The translations under genes were made by a program, and so were the position numbers. Positions 35,037-40,426 of a stretch of DNA of 40,426 nt are shown piece after piece. The stretch is from an uncultured Fretibacterium sp. (GTDB taxonomy: Bacteria > Synergistota > Synergistia > Synergistales > Aminobacteriaceae), in assembly GCA_937900285.1 (NCBI GenBank), contig CALCEM010000002.1, positions 1-40,426 on the forward strand, read 5' to 3'. The notes beneath the pieces were generated by a model, which was not told the DNA's origin, made no database searches, and worked only from the letters and a program-made list of their open reading frames with translations. Position 1 is the stretch's first letter; every line of letters begins with the position of its first letter.

Positions 35037-36602
35037 TTGATACTTAAAATTTTAATTGTAGTAGCATTTTTTGCACTAATGACCGGGATCGGAATTTATT
35101 GCCGCAAACATGTTCATGATGTAAACGGCTTTGTTCTCGGCGGTAGAAATGTCGGCCCATGGTTAACGGCATTCGCTTACGGTACAAGTTATTTTTCAGC
35201 GGTTGTATTTGTCGGATATGCGGGGCAGTTCGGCTGGAAATATGGAATTTCTACAACTTGGGTCGGAATCGGAAACGCCGTAATAGGTTCGTTATTAGCG
35301 TGGACGATTTTGGGGCGCAGAACTAGAATAATGACTCAATATTTATCAAGCGCAACGATGCCCGAATTTTTTGGGAAAAGATTTCAAAGCACAGCCCTAA
35401 AAATTTCAGCTTCGATAATATGTTTTATATTTTTAATTCCTTATACGGCAAGTTTATATAATGGTCTCAGCAGATTATTCGGGATGGCCTTTAATATAGA
35501 TTATTCAATCTGCGTTATAGTCATGGCGATTTTCACGGGAATTTATGTAATTGTCGGCGGATATATGGCAACAGCTCTAAACGATTTTATACAGGGAATT
35601 ATTATGCTGTTCGGAATTGTTGCGGTTATCGTTGCTGTTTTAAATTCACGCGGAGGATTTTATGAAGCAGTTGCAGGAATTTCAAATTTTACTGACACTC
35701 ACGCCGTTACAAGTTTAGGAAAAGCGCCGGGAGTATTTGCTTCATTTTTTGGGCCTGATCCAGTTAATTTATTTTACGTGATAATTTTAACCAGCTTGGG
35801 AACTTGGGGACTGCCTCAAATGGTTCAAAAATTTTACGCGATAAGAAACGAAGATGATATTAAAAAAGGTACTGTAATTTCAACTTTATTTGCAATTGTT
35901 ATATCTGGAGGCTGTTATTTTTTAGGAGGCTTCGGCAGGTTATTCGTTGATAAATTAGATCCGTTAAATACCGGCGTTCCAATTGAGGGATATGATTCAG
36001 TTATCCCCGTAATGTTATCCGGATTGCCCGATATTTTGCTCGCTGTCGTTGTAATTTTGGTTTTGTCTGCTTCAATGTCGACGCTCTCATCATTGGTTTT
36101 GACATCGAGTTCAACATTAACGCTCGATTTATTGAAAGATCATGTATATAAGGACATGGACGAGAAAAAGCAAGTTAAAATTATGCAAATATTAATAATT
36201 GTTTTCATAATAATTTCTGTAATACTCGCTCTGATTCAATATAAATCTAACGTTACATTTATTGCGCAATTAATGGGAGTTTCGTGGGGAGCTTTAGCCG
36301 GATCGTTTTTAGCTCCGTTTATGTACGCTCTATACTGGAAGAGGACGAGCAAAATTTCATGCTGGGTGTGCTTTATATTTTCATCGGTTGTGATGGTTGC
36401 AAATATTTTTATGCGCTCTGAATTTCCCGTAATCTTACAATCTCCAATTAATGCCGGAGCGTTCTGCATGATTGCAGGTTTAATAATTGTCCCGGCAGTC
36501 AGCGTAATAACTCCAGCGCCGGATAAAAATTTAATTGAATCTGCGTTCTCATGTTACACAAAGACAGTTACTGTAAAACAGTCCAAAGCATTGGCAGATT
36601 AA
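35037..36602 (+). CDS. Sodium:solute symporter family transporter
   Basis: This 521-residue inner-membrane protein has about 13 hydrophobic segments and SSS-family features: GFVLGGRNVGPWLTAFAYGT with SYFSAVVFVGYAG following, the amphipathic GGYMATALNDFIQGIIM segment, GLPQMVQKFYA, and LSASMSTLSSLVLTSSSTLT near TM9. These are the Na+-binding and gating regions of PutP/PanF-like carriers. The solute is not predictable; a monocarboxylate or amino acid is likely. The start is TTG with GAGGTG nine bases upstream. It lies 33 bases before another symporter gene in the same direction. Confidence 0.92.
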   Translation: MILKILIVVAFFALMTGIGIYCRKHVHDVNGFVLGGRNVGPWLTAFAYGTSYFSAVVFVGYAGQFGWKYGISTTWVGIGNAVIGSLLAWTILGRRTRIMTQYLSSATMPEFFGKRFQSTALKISASIICFIFLIPYTASLYNGLSRLFGMAFNIDYSICVIVMAIFTGIYVIVGGYMATALNDFIQGIIMLFGIVAVIVAVLNSRGGFYEAVAGISNFTDTHAVTSLGKAPGVFASFFGPDPVNLFYVIILTSLGTWGLPQMVQKFYAIRNEDDIKKGTVISTLFAIVISGGCYFLGGFGRLFVDKLDPLNTGVPIEGYDSVIPVMLSGLPDILLAVVVILVLSASMSTLSSLVLTSSSTLTLDLLKDHVYKDMDEKKQVKIMQILIIVFIIISVILALIQYKSNVTFIAQLMGVSWGALAGSFLAPFMYALYWKRTSKISCWVCFIFSSVVMVANIFMRSEFPVILQSPINAGAFCMIAGLIIVPAVSVITPAPDKNLIESAFSCYTKTVTVKQSKALAD

Positions 36603-36635
36603 AAATTTTATTATTATCAGGAGTGTAAATATTTC

Positions 36636-37871
36636 ATGGCAAAAAATAAAATTTCGCTCTTATGGAAAATTTCAATAGGTTTTATATTCGGGATAATTTT
36701 CGGTTTTTTAATTGGCCCTGTTGTTCCGAATACGCCTATATTAAATAATTATGTAATGCCGTTTATTGATTTAATCGGAAAAATATTTTTACGGCTCTTA
36801 ATGATGTTAATTGTTCCGTTAGTATTTTCGTCTTTAGTTGCTGGAGCTGCTTCGGTTGGAGATATTCATAAACTCGGACGAATCGGAATTAAGACGCTTG
36901 CATTATATTTAATTACGACTGCTGTAGCGATCGTTATAGGTCTTGCGTTTGGAAATATAATACAACCTGGAGTCGGCATGAACATACCCGCAGGACTTCA
37001 GGCAAATGCTCGCGAGGCAAAACCATTTTTAGATGTAATACTTGATATTTTTCCGACGAATCCAATCGCCTCGATGGTAAATGCTAACATGTTACAAATA
37101 ATAATATTTGCGTTATTTTTCGGAATAGCTTGCATCATGGCCGGTGAACGCGGTAAAAAGATTTCGGAATTTTTTGAGAATGTCGCTGAAGTAATGTATT
37201 CTGTGACGCATATGGTGATGTCCTTTGCGCCTTATGGAGTTTTTGCATTAATTTCAATAACTGCGGCAAAATTTGGGGTTTCAATATTAGCACCATTCGC
37301 AAAAGTAATTTTAGGCGTATTTTTAGGTTGTATTATTCACGCGTTAATAATATATTCCGGAATGGTCGTGCTGTTTTGTAAAAAATCTCCTTTATGGTTC
37401 TTCAAAGGCATTCAGGAGGCAGCAATAACTTCATTTGTGACGCGTTCAAGCTCTGGAACTTTGCCTGTAACACTTGCGAACGTCCGCGAAAATTTAGGAG
37501 TGTCGGAAGGCGTAAGCTCGTTTGTTTTGCCATTGGGTGCAACGATTAATATGGACGGCACTGCATTATATCAAGGAGTTTGCGCGCTGTTTGTGGCGCA
37601 GGCGTTTAATATTCCTTTAACTTTAGAAATGCAAATCGGAATTGTAGCAACGGCAACACTCGCTTCAATAGGAACAGCTGGAGTTCCCGGAGCAGGTTTA
37701 ATAATGCTGACGATGGTATTAACAAGCGTAGGGCTTCCAATTGAAGGAATTGCGCTCGTTGCAGGAATAGATGTAATTCTTGATGCTGCAAGAACATGTT
37801 TAAACGTGACTGGTGACACTGCTGTATGTGCTGTTGTTGCGGTGAGTGAAGGCGAAATATTGAAGAGTTAA
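36636..37871 (+). CDS. Dicarboxylate/amino acid:cation symporter (DAACS family)
   Basis: The 411-residue protein belongs to the GltP/DctA family that imports glutamate, aspartate or C4-dicarboxylates with Na+ or H+. Seen are the serine-rich hairpin TRSSSGTLPVTL, LPLGATINMDGTALYQG (the NMDGT motif of TM7), the second hairpin GVPGAGLIML and the substrate-binding DAARTCLNVTGD in TM8. Length is usual. AGGAG precedes the ATG by 12 bases. Together with the upstream symporter it suggests feeding on organic or amino acids. Confidence 0.95.
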   Translation: MAKNKISLLWKISIGFIFGIIFGFLIGPVVPNTPILNNYVMPFIDLIGKIFLRLLMMLIVPLVFSSLVAGAASVGDIHKLGRIGIKTLALYLITTAVAIVIGLAFGNIIQPGVGMNIPAGLQANAREAKPFLDVILDIFPTNPIASMVNANMLQIIIFALFFGIACIMAGERGKKISEFFENVAEVMYSVTHMVMSFAPYGVFALISITAAKFGVSILAPFAKVILGVFLGCIIHALIIYSGMVVLFCKKSPLWFFKGIQEAAITSFVTRSSSGTLPVTLANVRENLGVSEGVSSFVLPLGATINMDGTALYQGVCALFVAQAFNIPLTLEMQIGIVATATLASIGTAGVPGAGLIMLTMVLTSVGLPIEGIALVAGIDVILDAARTCLNVTGDTAVCAVVAVSEGEILKS

Positions 37872-37885
37872 TTTTAAAATTTTTA

Positions 37886-37933
37886 TGCTCTGGAGTATTT
37901 TATTTTATATTTTATTTATAATGCTTCGGAGCA
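37886..37933 (+). terminator. Possible terminator after the symporter genes
   Basis: TGCTCTG (37886-37892) can pair with CGGAGCA (37927-37933) over seven pairs with one G-U, but the loop is long (34 bases) and the tail is AT-rich rather than a T run. Confidence 0.35.
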
Positions 37934-37981
37934 ATATATTTATTTTATTTTATTTATTTTATTTGGGAGGAAATTTCAAAA

Positions 37982-38771
37982 TTGTATGAAATAACTTTTA
38001 TATGCTGCTTTAATAATTTAAATCAATTTAATAATTTCGTTGCAACCCTCAAAAATCAAACCTGCAAATATAATTTAATTGCTATCGATAACACCGGAAA
38101 TAAAAAATTTAAGTCCTGCGCTTCGGCTTATAATTCCGTAATCGATCAGGTAAAAACAAAATATGTAATTTATTCTCATCAAGATATTTTATTGAACGAT
38201 AATAACACCCTCGAAAATTTTTTAAATTACCTGCACAAAATTAATAAACATGATATTTTAGGAGTCGCCGGCGTAAAATTTGAAATTCCCGGAACTATCA
38301 CGAATATAATGCACAAAAATAATAATACCGGCGAAATGGTTTCAGCAGGTGTGCACAAAATAAAAGGCGAATTTATGGAAGTCGGTACGGTCGATGAATG
38401 TTTTTTCGGAGGATATTCGGAACATTTTAAAATTAATAAATTCAATGAAAAATTATGTAACGGCTGGCATTTATATGCTGTTGAGAGATGTCTAAATACT
38501 ATAGCGCAAAGTTCGAGGAGAGGAGAGGAATCACGTTTATATTTGTGATGTAAATCTCTTTCACCTTTCATCAGGCAGTCCCGATTTAAATTTTCACCTG
38601 GCATTTTACAAAATCTCAAAACACTACCGAAAATATTTTAAATTAATCCGTTCAACCTGCATGAGCCTTAATACAGATTTTTACACGCTGTTTAAATACC
38701 GCACAAAACTTTTTTTGAAACAAATCGGATTTACTCAAGCAGTGAAAAAAATATTAAAACTCGAAAAATAA
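37982..38771 (+). pseudogene. GT2-type glycosyltransferase, frameshifted at GAGGA repeats
   Basis: The first frame starts at TTG 37982 (GGGAGG 11 bases upstream) and encodes 188 residues: MYEITFICCFNN, IAIDNTG, VIYSHQDILL (DxD-like), VAGVKF and the acceptor region CNGWHLYAVERCLN, then stops at 38548 after a nonsense tail. A second frame from about 38530 to 38771 continues with HVYICDVNLFHLSSGSPDLN and a basic tail ending KKILKLEK, which is the expected C terminus of this family. The frames meet at three tandem GAGGA units. Four copies or one copy would give a continuous protein of 264 or 259 residues. The enzyme would add sugars to surface glycans. As read here it lacks its C-terminal quarter. 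Confidence 0.85.
38515..38529 (+). repeat. Pentanucleotide repeat (GAGGA x3) at the frameshift
   Basis: Three exact tandem copies of GAGGA lie inside the glycosyltransferase gene where its reading frame breaks. Each unit gained or lost shifts the frame, since five is not a multiple of three; four copies or one copy is in frame. Confidence 0.88.
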
Positions 38772-38810
38772 AAATAAATTTTAAATTCATGGCCGAAATT
38801 TTAAATATTA

Positions 38811-38816
38811 TATAAT
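38811..38816 (+). promoter_or_regulatory. -10 element candidate for the MATE transporter gene
   Basis: TATAAT lies 41 bases before the start codon; no convincing -35 hexamer is present. Confidence 0.3.
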
Positions 38817-38856
38817 TGCAGTTAAATTTTTTATTCGGGAGTTAAATTTTAAATTT

Positions 38857-40236
38857 ATGCTTAACATCAAAACGCTTTACAGAAGAATGCATCAACCTCC
38901 GCGCCATGTTGATAAAGTCGACATGTTAAACGGCAGCCTGCTCGATAAAATTTTATTATTCGCGATTCCTTTAGCTGCAAGTATGATTTTGCAACAGTTA
39001 TTTAATTCGGCTGATGTCGCGGTCGTCGGAAGATTTGACAGCCCTCAAGCAATGGCAGCAGTAGGCTCGAACAGTCAGGCAATTAATTTAATGGTGAATT
39101 TATTTGTCGGCTTGTCTGTCGGCGCAAATGTCATAATAGCGAATTACATCGGCAAAGGAAAAACACAACGGATTCACGAAGCAATACACACGGCCATGAG
39201 TTTAGCATTGATCAGCGGAATAATTTTATTAATTTGGGGCTTAACAACTGCGCGGATAACTCTCGAATTAATGGACACTCCAAAAGATGTTTTAGAAATG
39301 GCGGTGTTATATTTCAGGTTATATTTTTTAGGGATGCCGTTTATTATGCTTTATAATTTCGGAGCTGCGATTTTGAGAAGTCAGGGGGACAGCAAGAGGC
39401 CATTATTATGTTTATTTGTCGGCGGGATCGTAAACGTAATTTTAAATTTAATTCTTGTCATAATTTTTAAATTGAGTGTTGCAGGAGTTGCGATCGCTAC
39501 AGTTGTTTCGAATATTATAAGCGCGTTCATGATAATAAATTATTTGCGGAAGTCAGAAGGAGAATTTAAATTCAGATTCCGCGATTTAAAATTAAAGGGC
39601 GTTTACGTTGTAGCAATGTTAAAAATTGGATTGCCTGCAGGTTTACAAGGGATGTTATTTTCAATTTCAAATGTGTGTATACAGACTGCAATAAATTCAT
39701 TGGGTTCATATGCTTCAGCTGGGTCTGCGGCGGCGTTGAATTTTGATTTTATAACATTCTTTTTTGTGAACGCTTTTACACAGGCTGCAGTAACTTTCAC
39801 GGGGCAGAATTTCGGAGCAAAAAAATTTGATCGCTGCAAAAAAATTTATAAATTGACGATGCTTTCAGGATTAATAACGACTGGTTTAGCGTGTTTTATT
39901 TGCGTATGGTGGTGGCCTGAAATAATTGGGTTATATACGACTGATGAAACAGTGTTAAAATTCGCGGGAGTTCGAATGCTTCACGCAGTAGCATTTTTAT
40001 GGATGTGCAATATTTACGAAATTCCGAGCGGCGTTTTGCGCGGTATAGGGCATTCGACGCTCCCGACGGTTATAATTTTATTAGGCTGCTGCGTTCTGAG
40101 AATTATTTGGGTTTATACGGTCTTTGCATATTTCAAAGATTTTGCGGTCTTAATGGACGTTTATCCTGTTTCATGGGGAATAACAAGCGTCGTTATGCTG
40201 ACAGCATATTTTTATATATGGCGGCGGCTAATTTAG
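38857..40236 (+). CDS. MATE family efflux transporter
   Basis: The 459-residue inner-membrane protein has about 12 hydrophobic segments in two similar halves. Family features include IPLAASMILQQLFNSADVAV followed by VGRFDSPQAMAAVG, GLSVGANVIIANYIGKGK, the ILRSQGDSKRPL loop, and AAVTFTGQNFGAKKFDR in the second half. MATE proteins export drugs, metabolites or lipid-like compounds using Na+ or H+ gradients. The start at ATG 38857 has GGGAG about 15 bases upstream, a long spacer. The 3' end overlaps by nine bases the end of a gene on the opposite strand. Confidence 0.94.
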   Translation: MLNIKTLYRRMHQPPRHVDKVDMLNGSLLDKILLFAIPLAASMILQQLFNSADVAVVGRFDSPQAMAAVGSNSQAINLMVNLFVGLSVGANVIIANYIGKGKTQRIHEAIHTAMSLALISGIILLIWGLTTARITLELMDTPKDVLEMAVLYFRLYFLGMPFIMLYNFGAAILRSQGDSKRPLLCLFVGGIVNVILNLILVIIFKLSVAGVAIATVVSNIISAFMIINYLRKSEGEFKFRFRDLKLKGVYVVAMLKIGLPAGLQGMLFSISNVCIQTAINSLGSYASAGSAAALNFDFITFFFVNAFTQAAVTFTGQNFGAKKFDRCKKIYKLTMLSGLITTGLACFICVWWWPEIIGLYTTDETVLKFAGVRMLHAVAFLWMCNIYEIPSGVLRGIGHSTLPTVIILLGCCVLRIIWVYTVFAYFKDFAVLMDVYPVSWGITSVVMLTAYFYIWRRLI

Positions 40237-40426
40237 ATTCCGGCCTTTTTTCTGTTTCCCGCATTTCGGACAGATGCCTTTTTGTTTTTCGTATTGAGTT
40301 CTTTTTTGAGTGTCCGTGAAAGCCCTGATATATAAATGTTTTTCTTGGCCGTCTAATAAATATTCATAAATTCCTGATTTTTTTGTTACGTCATCATCGG
40401 CCATTAATTTTTTTATTTTTTCTTCG
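40228..40426 (-). pseudogene. HNH-endonuclease-like protein, C-terminal fragment, probably truncated
   Basis: The minus strand is open from the window end to a TAG at 40230-40228. The last 50 residues include GIYEYLLDGQEKHLYIRAFT, then QKRTQYEKQKGICPKCGKQ, and end KKGRNLN. The pattern RAFT---KR--YE-Q-GICP-CGK is the lead-in to HNH nuclease domains such as those at the C terminus of DUF262-type proteins. Those normally go on for 40 or more residues with the catalytic His-Asn-His and a second CxxC; here the protein stops right after the first CxxC. It overlaps the end of the MATE gene. It is likely an inactive remnant, though the N-terminal part lies outside the window. Confidence 0.6.

Noticed and set aside
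1..40426. CRISPR arrays, transposases, integrases or attachment sites
   Set aside because: No regularly spaced repeats, terminal inverted repeats or recombinase-like genes were seen.

Overview
The window looks like chromosomal DNA from an AT-rich, motile bacterium with a diderm-type gene set. The best guess is a gut-type member of the Synergistota, at moderate confidence. Support comes from a Bacillus/Thermotoga-like order flhA-flhF-flhG-cheB-cheA-cheC-cheD-fliA, an ispH gene next to rpsA, a DUF3798-type binding protein with its ABC transporter, and a FapA/DUF342 protein after fliA. No 16S gene or other decisive marker is present. TTG start codons are common (at least six genes). There is no gene-free stretch longer than 300 bases once the frameshifted genes are read through.

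Layout. 1-1225 (minus): the edge of a surface-polysaccharide region, with a gene cut by the window edge and a capsular glycosyltransferase broken at a run of seven G. 1304-4816 (minus): miaA-ispH-rpsA. 4966-10663 (plus): an ABC importer made of a binding protein, a double ATPase, two permeases and a small membrane protein. 10824-14611: two tandem acyl-CoA ligase paralogues and exonuclease III. 14813-26288: the flagellar/chemotaxis operon, ending in fliA and a FapA-like protein. 26424-33370: a mixed run with a small Asn-rich protein, a fucosyltransferase-like enzyme, an ABC ATPase fused to a GHKL-like domain, cheV, an unknown gene, the main sigma factor, a K+ channel-like protein and a small membrane-anchored protein. 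33469-34897 (minus): a binding protein with permuted order, rpsT and tRNA-Leu(CAA). 35037-37871: two sodium or cation-coupled symporters. 37982-40426: a second frameshifted glycosyltransferase (break at three GAGGA repeats), a MATE exporter, and the end of a truncated HNH-type gene on the opposite strand.

How it works together. The flagellar operon supplies the export gate (FlhA), the placement and number regulators (FlhF/FlhG), the chemosensory kinase with methylesterase, phosphatase and deamidase, and the flagellar sigma factor. CheW is absent from its usual slot, and a CheV lies 6 kb downstream. The transporters point to a life on amino acids, dicarboxylates and nucleoside- or sugar-like solutes.

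Most notable: two unrelated glycosyltransferase genes are each interrupted exactly at a short repeat where a change in repeat number restores a full-length, family-typical protein. This suggests phase-variable surface glycans, although sequencing error is possible for the G run. Also notable are the ABC-ATPase/GHKL-like fusion without permease genes, an apparently circularly permuted solute-binding protein, and a channel whose filter reads GQGE instead of GYGD.
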